From Raineya sp964654605 (lineage in GTDB: Bacteria > Bacteroidota > Bacteroidia > Cytophagales > Thermonemataceae): DNA of 45,256 bases. Below, piece by piece: positions 7,910 through 15,767 of this stretch. Under the pieces are notes generated by a model, which saw only the letters and a program-made list of their open reading frames with translations, was not told where the DNA came from and made no database searches. The stretch is from positions 1 through 45,256 of the forward strand of contig CAZZLW010000090.1 of NCBI GenBank assembly GCA_964654605.1, written 5' to 3'. The position numbers and the translations under genes are program-made. Within the stretch, counting starts at the first letter, position 1. Each line of letters opens with the position of its first letter.

Positions 7910-8518
7910 TTATTTTTTCTCGTTTTTATTGCTGAAAAAGCTATTCATAAATTTAGAACCAATATCCACAACATCGTCCCAGATATTGCCATCACCATTT
8001 CTATCCAAAAACTTTTGTACAAGGCTCATTTCTTGCTGAGGGGCCTGCTGTGCCGTAGTATTTACAATATTTACTACTCCTTTTACATCTAAACCTTGCT
8101 GTTTTTTCTGTTGCCCCAAGAAGCTCAAAACAATAGGAGCGGCAGTAGCCAGAATATTGCCTACGGTTTCCATACTCACTCCCGAAGTTTTACTGATTTG
8201 GTTTTGAGCATTTTGCTGGGTATTGCCCAAAACGTGTCCCAAAATTTTCATTCCGTCTTGGATAATATTTTGAGAGTTGCTTGCCAATGCCGAAGTAATG
8301 TTGTTCAGAAGGCTTCCATCGTGTTTTTCAAGGGCTTTATCCAAAGACTTTGCTCCTTCTTCTTGTTGAACATTTTTATTCAAACCGCCGATTATCATAG
8401 GTAAGCCCATAGCCACCACTTTCTGAACCGTTTCTTCATTTACGCCAAATTGTTGAGCCATATTTTTGAGCGTATCGCCCTGCAATAGCCCTGTTAGGTT
8501 TTGAAATAGATTTTCCAT
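7910..8518 (-). CDS. DUF937 domain protein with an EF-hand-like tail
   Basis: This 202-residue soluble protein has a DUF937 domain. Its first part, MENLFQNLTGLLQGDTLKNMAQQFG, has the helical pattern of the family, followed by the VAMGLPMIIGGLNKN segment. The middle is Gln/Asn rich. The C-terminal DRNGDGNIWDDV stretch at about 169-180 has the D-x-N-x-D-G spacing of a calcium-binding EF-hand loop. The function of DUF937 proteins is unknown. It is monocistronic, with a 347-bp gap to ileS upstream and a 71-bp gap to the export gene downstream. Confidence 0.85.
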   Translation of the reverse strand: MENLFQNLTGLLQGDTLKNMAQQFGVNEETVQKVVAMGLPMIIGGLNKNVQQEEGAKSLDKALEKHDGSLLNNITSALASNSQNIIQDGMKILGHVLGNTQQNAQNQISKTSGVSMETVGNILATAAPIVLSFLGQQKKQQGLDVKGVVNIVNTTAQQAPQQEMSLVQKFLDRNGDGNIWDDVVDIGSKFMNSFFSNKNEKK

Positions 8519-8640
8519 TAGAATTTTGTTTTGATTTCTTAAAAAACTCTTACAAGTTCAACATTTTAGACGAAAAAACCAAAAACATATCAAAAAAAAT
8601 TTGTAAATATTTGGACTATTTTGCGATAGGGGTAAAATAA

Positions 8641-8772
8641 AAAGTAGGATAATTGTTTAGGTATAGTTTTCGGTAAGGAAACAGGATTTAGAACATTTGG
8701 ATATTTAGCTTTTATCTCAAACGCTTGAACACTTAAACTTTTTGAACGTAAATAATTACAAAGTAGGATAAT
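8641..8772 (+). repeat. Dispersed 106-bp intergenic element flanked by 13-bp direct repeats (copy 1)
   Basis: Perfect 13-bp direct repeats AAAGTAGGATAAT at 8641-8653 and 8760-8772 enclose a 106-bp AT-rich sequence. The interior matches the reverse complement of 27768-27881: both start GTTTAGGTA, share GGATTTAGAACA and TTTTATCTCAAACGCT, and end AAACTTTTTGAACGT(A/G)AATAAT. No open frame is present. AGGGGT at 8628-8633 and ACCCCT at 8774-8779 are inverted and would have formed a hairpin before insertion. The rest of the 347-bp gap (8519-8640 and 8773-8865) holds only the ileS promoter. Confidence 0.8.
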
Positions 8773-8795
8773 AACCCCTCAAAACAGAATTGTAA

Positions 8796-8826
8796 TTTGC
8801 AGACTTACAATTTTTTCCTAATTTTG
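8796..8826 (+). promoter_or_regulatory. Bacteroidota-type promoter for ileS
   Basis: TTTG at 8796-8799 is followed by a 19-base spacer and a perfect TAATTTTG -7 box at 8819-8826. Transcription would start about 30 bases before the ileS ATG at 8866. This is the best promoter match in the window. Confidence 0.65.
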
Positions 8827-8865
8827 CCTCTCCAATCAGCTCTGAATGTTTAATTTGATTTGGTT

Positions 8866-11800
8866 ATGTTGTATCCCGAACACAAAAATTTGCATTACGC
8901 CGAAGTAGCCCAAGATGTGCTGAAATTTTGGCAAGAAAACCATATTTTTGAAAAATCCATAGCTCAAAGAGAAAAAGCCCCTGAATTTGTTTTCTATGAA
9001 GGACCTCCTTCTGCCAATGGAACACCCGGTATTCATCACGTAATGGCTCGCACCATTAAAGATATTTTTTGCCGTTACAAAACCCTCAAAGGCTTTCGTG
9101 TAGAGCGTAAAGGTGGTTGGGATACACACGGCTTGCCCGTAGAGTTGCAAGTAGAGAAGGCTTTGGGCATTACGAAAGAAGATATTGGTGTAAAAATTTC
9201 TATTGAAGATTACAACCAAAAGTGCCGAGAAACCGTAATGATGTATACCGACCAATGGAACGACCTTACCGAAAAAATGGGCTATTGGGTAGATTTGAAA
9301 AATCCTTACATTACCTATGAAAACACTTACATAGAAAGCCTTTGGTATCTGCTCAAAAAACTCTACGAAAAAGGTTTGCTCTACAAAGGCTACACGGTGC
9401 AACCCTATTCACCCGCCGCAGGTACGGGTTTAAGCTCTCACGAGCTAAATTACCCAGGCACCTACCAAGATGTTTCCGATACATCAATTGTTGCACAATT
9501 TAAGGTTATTTTGAATGAAAAATCCTCTTTTCTCTTTGAAACGGAAAGCGAAGATGTCCGTATTTTAGCTTGGACAACCACCCCTTGGACATTGCCTTCC
9601 AATTGTGCTTTGGCAGTAGGCGAGCAAATTACCTATGTCAAAATTAAAACCTTCAACCCTTACACGCACAAGCCTGTTTCGGTAGTTTTAGCCAAAGATT
9701 TAGTACCCAAATATTTTTCTGATAAAGCCAAAGACCTCAAACTTTCCGACTACAAAGCAGGCGATAAACTCCTTCCTTTTGAAATTGTAAAAGAATTTCA
9801 GGGAAAAGACCTGCTGGAAATTCGCTACGAGCAACTAATGCCTTATGTATGCAATGAAGATTTGCAGAAAAATGCTTTCAGGGTAATTGCAGGCGATTTT
9901 GTAACTACCGAAGATGGTACAGGCGTAGTGCATACGGCTTCGGTGTTTGGGGCTGACGACTTCCGTGTGTGTAAAGCCAATGGCGTACCTTCGGTGCTGG
10001 TACTTGACGAAAACGGCAAACTCTCGCCACTTGTAGATAAAAAAGGAAAGTTTGTCAAAGAAGTAGGCAAGCATTTAGCCGAAGGCATTAAAAAGTACAG
10101 CATCAAAACGCATAAAGAATTTGGAGAAAATGATTTTTACGTAAAAAATTATCTTTCCGAAGACGAAAAGCTGGAAAATTACAAATCTACTGATGTTATT
10201 ATCTCTATTATTCTCAAAGAAGAAAACAAAGCGTTCAAAGTAGAAAAATATCTGCACAGCTACCCGCATTGTTGGCGTACAGGCAAACCTGTTTTGTACT
10301 ATCCTTTGGATAGTTGGTTTATTCGTACCACTGCCCTCAAAGATAGAATGGTAGAACTCAACAAGACTATCAACTGGAAGCCCGAAAGTACAGGAACGGG
10401 ACGCTTTGGCAGTTGGTTGGAAAATCTGGTAGATTGGAACTTATCACGCTCACGCTATTGGGGTACGCCCTTGCCTATTTGGCGAACCGAAGACGGAAGC
10501 GAAGAAAAATGTATTGGCTCACTTGCCGAATTAAAATCAGAAATAGAAAAAGCAAATCAAGTTTTAGGTTTAGAACAACCTACCGAACTGCCCGATTTGC
10601 ACCGACCTTATGTGGATAGAATTGTTTTAGTTTCTGAAAAAGGCGAAAAAATGTATCGTGAGCCAGATTTGATTGATGTTTGGTTTGATAGCGGAGCTAT
10701 GCCCTATGCTCAATGGCATTATCCTTTTTCTCCACTTTCCAAAGAAGAAGGGCAAAGAGTGAAGCAATTCCCCGCCGATTTTATTTCCGAAGGGGTTGAT
10801 CAGACAAGGGGCTGGTTTTTTACCCTTCACGCTCTTGCTGTGATGCTTTTTGATAGCGTTGCCTTCAAGAATGTAGTTTCCACAGGTTTGGTTTTGGATA
10901 AAAATGGCGAAAAAATGTCCAAATCCAAAGGCAATGTTATCAATCCTTTTGAAACCCTTGAAAAATACGGTGCCGATACAGTGCGGTGGTATATGGTTGA
11001 AAACGCCAACCCCTGGGATAATCTGAAATTTGATTTGGACGGCGTAGTAGAAGTACGAAATAAATTTTTTGGTACGCTACACAATACTTACAATTTCTTT
11101 GCTCTTTATGCCAATCTGGATAGATTTATTCCTAAAAAACAAAATTTTGAACTCCCCCAAAATGCTTCTGAACTTGACAAATGGATTATTTCCAAACTGC
11201 AAACAACCATTTTAGAAGTAGAAAAGGCTTACGAAGAGTACGAACCTACCAAAGCCGCTCGTGCCGTGAGCGATTTTGTAACAGAACATCTTTCCAATTG
11301 GTATGTACGTCTTTCTCGGAAGCGTTTTTGGGTAGGCGAAATGACAGCCGATAAGCAAGCCGCTTATGAAACTCTTTTTGAGTGTTTGAAAGTGGTTTCC
11401 CAAATGATGTCGCCTATTGCCCCTTTTTACGCCGATTTCTTGTATAGAAACTTAACTGCCCCCAAAGAAGAGGAAGCTGGAAACTACTTCTCTCCTTTGG
11501 AGAGGAGGCTGGGAGGTGAGGTTTCTGTACACCTCACAAACTGGCAAAAAGCCAACGAAAAGCTCATTGATAAAGATTTAGAGCAAAAAATGGAGCTGGC
11601 TCAACAAATCTGCTCACTCACACACGCCTTGCGTAAAAAAGAAAAAATCAAGGTAAGACAGCCTTTGAGCCGTATTCTTATTCCTGTGCTAAATCCTAAA
11701 CTGAAAGAGCAAATCAGTCAGGTAGCCGAACTCATCAAGACAGAAGTAAATATCAAAGCCATTGAATACGTTGATGATACTTCGGGGGTGCTTGTTAAGA

Positions 11801-12321
11801 AAATCAAGCCGAACTTTAAGCGTTTGGGCGAGATTTACAAGGCTAAAATGAAGGAAGTAGCTGGCATTATTCAGAATTTTAGCCAAGCCGATATAAATCA
11901 ATTGGAGCGTGAAGGACTTTTTGAAGCTCAAATTTCAGATGGTTTCATTACACTCACAATGGACGATGTAATTATTGAAGCAAGTGAAATTGCAGGCTGG
12001 TCGGTGCTAAGCGAAAAAGGTCTTACGGTGGCTCTGGATATTACGGTTACAGACGACTTGCGTTACGAAGGCATTGCTCGCGAAATGGTAAATCGTTTGC
12101 AAAATTTACGCAAAGAAAAGAACTTGGAAGTAGCTGATAAAATCCAGGTGTTTATTGAACGCAGTACTCCCGAAATTGACACTGCTCTTGAAAAGCACAA
12201 AGATTATATCGCAGGCGAAGTGCAAGCCGTTGTTTTTGGCTTGACACCCACCCTTAATGGTAATGCCGATGAAGTAGAAATTGACGAACTCAAAGTAAAA
12301 GTAGCAGTCAGTAAAGTATAG
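8866..12321 (+). CDS. ileS: Isoleucyl-tRNA synthetase
   Basis: IleS charges tRNA-Ile with isoleucine and edits misactivated valine. The ATG at 8866 gives MLYPEHKNLHYAEV; a TTG two codons upstream is less likely. The protein is 1151 residues, typical of the long (eukaryote-like) bacterial class found in Bacteroidota. The HIGH-equivalent is GIHH at 55-58 and KMSKS is at about 683-687. The editing domain lies between, with the TTPWTLPSN motif. An anticodon-binding domain and a long C-terminal region follow. At about residues 865-887 there is an odd Pro/Glu/Gly-rich stretch whose DNA is a repeat-like palindrome; it appears to be an in-frame insertion between NLTA and SVHLTNWQK. Confidence 0.97.
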   Translation: MLYPEHKNLHYAEVAQDVLKFWQENHIFEKSIAQREKAPEFVFYEGPPSANGTPGIHHVMARTIKDIFCRYKTLKGFRVERKGGWDTHGLPVELQVEKALGITKEDIGVKISIEDYNQKCRETVMMYTDQWNDLTEKMGYWVDLKNPYITYENTYIESLWYLLKKLYEKGLLYKGYTVQPYSPAAGTGLSSHELNYPGTYQDVSDTSIVAQFKVILNEKSSFLFETESEDVRILAWTTTPWTLPSNCALAVGEQITYVKIKTFNPYTHKPVSVVLAKDLVPKYFSDKAKDLKLSDYKAGDKLLPFEIVKEFQGKDLLEIRYEQLMPYVCNEDLQKNAFRVIAGDFVTTEDGTGVVHTASVFGADDFRVCKANGVPSVLVLDENGKLSPLVDKKGKFVKEVGKHLAEGIKKYSIKTHKEFGENDFYVKNYLSEDEKLENYKSTDVIISIILKEENKAFKVEKYLHSYPHCWRTGKPVLYYPLDSWFIRTTALKDRMVELNKTINWKPESTGTGRFGSWLENLVDWNLSRSRYWGTPLPIWRTEDGSEEKCIGSLAELKSEIEKANQVLGLEQPTELPDLHRPYVDRIVLVSEKGEKMYREPDLIDVWFDSGAMPYAQWHYPFSPLSKEEGQRVKQFPADFISEGVDQTRGWFFTLHALAVMLFDSVAFKNVVSTGLVLDKNGEKMSKSKGNVINPFETLEKYGADTVRWYMVENANPWDNLKFDLDGVVEVRNKFFGTLHNTYNFFALYANLDRFIPKKQNFELPQNASELDKWIISKLQTTILEVEKAYEEYEPTKAARAVSDFVTEHLSNWYVRLSRKRFWVGEMTADKQAAYETLFECLKVVSQMMSPIAPFYADFLYRNLTAPKEEEAGNYFSPLERRLGGEVSVHLTNWQKANEKLIDKDLEQKMELAQQICSLTHALRKKEKIKVRQPLSRILIPVLNPKLKEQISQVAELIKTEVNIKAIEYVDDTSGVLVKKIKPNFKRLGEIYKAKMKEVAGIIQNFSQADINQLEREGLFEAQISDGFITLTMDDVIIEASEIAGWSVLSEKGLTVALDITVTDDLRYEGIAREMVNRLQNLRKEKNLEVADKIQVFIERSTPEIDTALEKHKDYIAGEVQAVVFGLTPTLNGNADEVEIDELKVKVAVSKV
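11458..11526 (+). repeat. Repeat-derived in-frame insertion inside ileS
   Basis: The segment contains a perfect hairpin CTCTCC-TTT-GGAGAG at 11490-11504 followed by GAGGCTGGGAGGTGAGG. From memory, CTCTCC-TTTGGAGAG...GGTGAGG is a dispersed repeat of many Bacteroidota genomes. It is translated within ileS as a stretch including SPLERRLGGE. A second inverted pair, GTGAGGT (11516-11522) and ACCTCAC (11531-11537), follows. Boundaries are approximate. Confidence 0.55.
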
Positions 12322-12444
12322 TTTTTTTTATTAAACTCTGATAATCAGTTTTTTATTGAAAAAATTACACGCAAATAAATCGCTTTTTTTGGTGGTTTCA
12401 AATGTTTTGTATAAAATAGCAAGTCAAACTTTTGCATAAAATTT

Positions 12445-13032
12445 ATGAAATGTACGCTTATACTGGATAAAAGTGGCTCAATGACCATACGCGACCAAAA
12501 AAATGGACGTTCTCGCTGGGAGGCTTGCAAAGAAGCTATCACAGCTCTTGCCTACAAAGCCGAACAGAAAGACCCCGAAGGAATGACCTTGTATATGTTT
12601 GCGGGGCGTTTCAAAAAATATGAGAAAGTAACTGCCGCCAAAGTTACGGAAATCTATGACGAAAACGAACCCGGAGGAGGTACAGAATTAGGGGAAGTAT
12701 TGGAAGATTTGTTTAGCCAAATTGCAGACCGCAAAGCCAAAGGCAGTACCGAACCCGAATTGGTGCTGGTAGTTACTGATGGCGAACCTGATAATCGTGA
12801 AACGGTTGCTCAGGCAATAGCGAAAATGTCGCATAAAATCAAGGATAGAAGTGAGCTGGCTATTTCTTTTATCCAAGTAGGCACAGACCCCGCCGCTACC
12901 GATTTTCTTAAAACCCTCGACGATGACCTCACGAAGGCAGGTGCGGCTCTGGATATAGTAGATACCGTAACTTTGGAAGAAATGGAAGAGTACTCCCTCA
13001 CTCAAATCTTTGAAAAAGCCTTTACTGATTAA
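12445..13032 (+). CDS. von Willebrand factor A domain protein (TerY-like)
   Basis: This 195-residue protein is a single vWA domain without a signal peptide. The metal-ion-dependent adhesion site is complete: D8-x-S10-x-S12 in LDKSGSM, T80 in GGGTEL, and D112 in VVTDGEP. Such small cytoplasmic vWA proteins resemble TerY of the tellurium/stress gene family, which binds protein partners through Mg2+. No other ter-like gene is adjacent; terC-like is far away at 41769. It stands alone between ileS (123-bp gap) and a strong bidirectional terminator. Confidence 0.88.
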   Translation: MKCTLILDKSGSMTIRDQKNGRSRWEACKEAITALAYKAEQKDPEGMTLYMFAGRFKKYEKVTAAKVTEIYDENEPGGGTELGEVLEDLFSQIADRKAKGSTEPELVLVVTDGEPDNRETVAQAIAKMSHKIKDRSELAISFIQVGTDPAATDFLKTLDDDLTKAGAALDIVDTVTLEEMEEYSLTQIFEKAFTD

Positions 13033-13035
13033 ACT

Positions 13036-13076
13036 AAAAAAAGCGATAACATATGAAATGATGTTATCGCTTTTTT
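13036..13076. terminator. Bidirectional intrinsic terminator (vWA gene / response regulator gene)
   Basis: GCGATAACAT at 13043-13052 and ATGTTATCGC at 13061-13070 form a perfect 10-bp stem with an 8-base loop. It is flanked by an A-run and a T-run, so it can stop transcription from both convergent genes. Confidence 0.9.
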
Positions 13077-13078
13077 GC

Positions 13079-14128
13079 TTAATATTTCAAACTTGCGAGT
13101 TTCTGCGGGTTTTTCAAGACAATTTTCCCTTCCTGAATTTCAATTAAGCCTTCTTGCTTAAAATCGCTCAATGTACGAATAAGCGATTCGGTTGCTGTAC
13201 CCACCACCGAAGCCAAGTTATCACGGGAAATATACATTCCCGCCTGATTTTTATATTTTTCGTTTAGCATTACCAAAGTTTCGGCAATACGCTTACGTAA
13301 AGAATTGTATGCCATTGAGGTCAGGAATTTTTCTTTTTCTGCCACCGCCCCAGCCAGCATACGGATAAATTTCTGTGCTACGCTTTGCTTTTTATGCAAA
13401 ATGGTCAGAAATTCATTTTTAGGGATAGCGACCAAATCACTCTCTTCCAAGGTTTCGGCAGTATCGGTATGTGGTGTATCTTCTAATATAGGTATGTAAC
13501 CAAAGAAATCTCCTTCACAAAAAATAGCCGTAATAAACTCTTTGCCATCGGCAGTAGATTGATAGGTCTTTATTTTGCCTTTCTGCACATAATACAATTT
13601 ATTTGCCTCATTGCCTTCGGCATAAATGATTTGCTTTTTCTTAAAATGAAAAATTTTTCTATCCGAAATCAATGATTGTAGCTCAGAATCGGCTTTAGTT
13701 TCGTTCCAAAAGGCTTCAAATTCGGGTTCGGTGGTCGTATTTTTTTTCAGATTTTCATTGCGTTTGAGACGACTTTCTACCGCTCCCAATAGCTCTGCTT
13801 CCGAAAAGGGCTTGGTCAGATAATCGTCTGCCCCCATTTCCATACCTTTACGAATATCAGAACGCTCCGTTTTAGCGGTAAGAAATATAAACGGAATAGG
13901 TGAGAGTTCAGGGTTGTGCATAAAAATTTGTAAAACCCCGTATCCGTCCATTACGGGCATCATAATATCGCAGATTACCAAATCAGGCTTTTCGGCAAGA
14001 GCTTTCTCTACTCCTATTTTACCATTTTCGGCAGTTTGTACCCGATAGCCTGCAAGTTCCAGCATTTCGGCTGTATTCTCACGAATTTCTTCGTTATCTT
14101 CTATCAAAAGAATGGTTTTAGTAGCCAT
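13079..14128 (-). CDS. Response regulator fused to a Crp/Fnr-type regulator (REC-cNMP-HTH)
   Basis: This 349-residue protein joins three domains. Residues 1-125 are a receiver domain with the phospho-acceptor D54 (ICDIMMP), E10-D11, T84 and K106, all intact. Residues about 150-265 form a cyclic-nucleotide-binding-type beta barrel with GDFFGY. Residues about 270-349 form a Crp winged helix with the recognition segment SRDNLASVVGTATESLIRTL. It should bind DNA under control of a sensor kinase and possibly a small effector. No histidine kinase is nearby, so the partner is unknown. It is monocistronic, ending at the bidirectional terminator, and has its own promoter at 14155-14186. No cysteines for an Fnr iron-sulfur cluster are present. 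Confidence 0.93.
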   Translation of the reverse strand: MATKTILLIEDNEEIRENTAEMLELAGYRVQTAENGKIGVEKALAEKPDLVICDIMMPVMDGYGVLQIFMHNPELSPIPFIFLTAKTERSDIRKGMEMGADDYLTKPFSEAELLGAVESRLKRNENLKKNTTTEPEFEAFWNETKADSELQSLISDRKIFHFKKKQIIYAEGNEANKLYYVQKGKIKTYQSTADGKEFITAIFCEGDFFGYIPILEDTPHTDTAETLEESDLVAIPKNEFLTILHKKQSVAQKFIRMLAGAVAEKEKFLTSMAYNSLRKRIAETLVMLNEKYKNQAGMYISRDNLASVVGTATESLIRTLSDFKQEGLIEIQEGKIVLKNPQKLASLKY

Positions 14129-14154
14129 AGCGAAAGGTTTGGTGTAAAACTATG

Positions 14155-14186
14155 CAATGATAAGTAATTTTTCCGAAAAAGACAAG
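14155..14186 (-). promoter_or_regulatory. Promoter for the REC-Crp regulator
   Basis: On the minus strand CTTG (TTG core) lies 20 bases upstream of TATCATTG, one mismatch from TAnnTTTG. It sits 27 bases before the ATG at 14128. Confidence 0.45.
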
Positions 14187-14204
14187 ATGAATTGGAAGTA
14201 AGAT

Positions 14205-14314
14205 ACAGGAAACAGGATTTTAGAAAAAAGATGTCGGATAGAGAAAGAAAAAATGAGAGATAAAGCCCTTAAAGGCTTAAACATCAAACGATGAATCTTT
14301 GGAACGTAAATAAT
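14205..14314 (+). repeat. Degenerate third copy of the dispersed intergenic element
   Basis: This stretch shares GGAAACAGGATTT (14208-14220) and GAACGTAAATAAT (14302-14314) with copies 1 and 2, in the same order and at a similar distance. The middle has diverged. No flanking direct repeat is evident. It lies in the 209-bp gap between rlmD and the regulator. Confidence 0.5.
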
Positions 14315-14337
14315 ATTACGACTTCAGAAATTCCCCC

Positions 14338-15756
14338 CTAAAACTTTACTTTTCTTTTCATTTGCAAAACATTTTCTACGTGATAAGTATGCGGAAACAT
14401 ATCCACAGGTTGCACAGCCGTAATTTGGTATTTTTCGGCAAGCATTGCCACATCACGAGCTTGAGTAGCAGGGTTGCAACTTACATATACAATTTTTTGT
14501 GGCTCTAGTTCTAAAATGGTTTTCACTACGCTTTCGTGCATACCCGCTCGGGGCGGGTCTGTGATAATTACATCAGGTTTTCCGTACTTTTGTACAAAAT
14601 TTTCGTTGAGCAAATCTTTAATATCTCCTGCAAAAAATTCAGTATTGCTTATGCCGTTTATTTCCGAATTTATCTTTGCATCTTCAATGGCATCAGGAAC
14701 ATACTCAATACCTATCACTTTTTTGGCTTTACGAGCCACAAAATTAGCAATTGTGCCTGTACCCGTATAGAGGTCATACACCACTTCATCGCCTTGCAAG
14801 TCTGCAAAATCTCTTGCCACACAATAGAGCCTGTAAGCCTGCTCAGAATTGGTTTGGTAGAAAGATTTGGGACTGATACGAAACTCCAAATCTTCCATTG
14901 TAGCCCTGATATAAGATTTTCCCGCAAAAACTTGAATTTCTTGGTCGTGATAGCTATCATTTTTTTTCTGATTGATAGCATATTGCAAAGAAGTAATTTG
15001 CGGAAATCTCTCCTGCAAGAACCGCATTGTTTGCTCAATGGCAGGCAAGTTCTTTTCTGCAAAAATTACAAGTACAAGCCACTCCCCCGTATTGGTATTG
15101 CGAACAACCAAATTTCTCAGAAAGCCTCTATGACTTTTGAGGTCATAAAAGCTAAAATTCTGCTTTAGGGCAAAATCTCGCAAACTATTCCGAACTTGAT
15201 TGGAAAAATCATCTTGCAAATAACAGGTTTCTATATCTACGATTTTATCAAAGCGTTCAGGAACGTGAAAGCCTAAAGCATTTTTTTCAAAAATCTGACC
15301 TGTGGCAATTTCCTGATTAGAAAGCCAACGACTATTGGAAAAAGTAAATTCCAATTTATTCCGATAAAATTGTGTTTGCGGGGAAGCCAAAATTGGTTTT
15401 ACAGCAGGAAAAGGCACTTTGGCAATCCTTTCAAGGGCATCTATTACTTCTTGTTGTTTTTGTTCCAATTGCTTTTCATAGCGTAGATGTTGCCATTTAC
15501 AACCTCCGCACTCGCCATAATGCTTACAAAAAGGCTCCTGACGAAAAGGTGAGGGCTGATGAATATGCGTAGGTTTAGCCAGCCAATAATTAGATTTTTT
15601 CTTAAAAATTTCAAGGTCTGCAATATCCTGCGGGGCGATATTGCCCTCTACTAAAATCACCCTATCTTCATAACGAGCCAAACAACGCCCCTCAGCAACA
15701 GGTTTTTCTATGAATATTTTTTCAAGTATTATTTTGTTCTGCTTTTTTTTTCGCAT
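14338..15756 (-). CDS. rlmD: 23S rRNA (uracil(1939)-C5)-methyltransferase RlmD-like
   Basis: This 472-residue RumA/TrmA-family enzyme transfers a methyl group from SAM to C5 of a uracil in 23S rRNA. The N-terminus (about 1-60) is a TRAM RNA-binding domain. An iron-sulfur cluster motif follows with C77, C83 and C86 (CKHYGECGGC), and a fourth Cys lies further on in the IETCYLQ segment. The SAM-binding site is LYTGTGTIANF. The DPPRAGM motif and the catalytic nucleophile in YVSCNPATQARD are intact. I chose ATG 15756; a TTG five codons upstream overlaps the pyrC stop. The gene follows pyrC within 12 bp, so it is probably co-transcribed. Specificity for U1939, rather than U747 or tRNA, is inferred from the family. 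Confidence 0.92.
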   Translation of the reverse strand: MRKKKQNKIILEKIFIEKPVAEGRCLARYEDRVILVEGNIAPQDIADLEIFKKKSNYWLAKPTHIHQPSPFRQEPFCKHYGECGGCKWQHLRYEKQLEQKQQEVIDALERIAKVPFPAVKPILASPQTQFYRNKLEFTFSNSRWLSNQEIATGQIFEKNALGFHVPERFDKIVDIETCYLQDDFSNQVRNSLRDFALKQNFSFYDLKSHRGFLRNLVVRNTNTGEWLVLVIFAEKNLPAIEQTMRFLQERFPQITSLQYAINQKKNDSYHDQEIQVFAGKSYIRATMEDLEFRISPKSFYQTNSEQAYRLYCVARDFADLQGDEVVYDLYTGTGTIANFVARKAKKVIGIEYVPDAIEDAKINSEINGISNTEFFAGDIKDLLNENFVQKYGKPDVIITDPPRAGMHESVVKTILELEPQKIVYVSCNPATQARDVAMLAEKYQITAVQPVDMFPHTYHVENVLQMKRKVKF

Positions 15757-15767
15757 AATTATCCTAC

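Noticed and set aside
8519..8865. A small RNA or tRNA in the 347-bp gap before ileS
   Set aside because: No cloverleaf or T-box-like pattern is visible; the gap is explained by the dispersed element and the promoter.
8836..9402. A 188-codon minus-strand frame opposite ileS
   Set aside because: Antisense to the IleS catalytic domain; the translation is Phe-rich.
12322..12444. Terminator after ileS (ACTCTGATAATCAGTTTTTT)
   Set aside because: The T-run is present but only a very short, imperfect stem can be formed.
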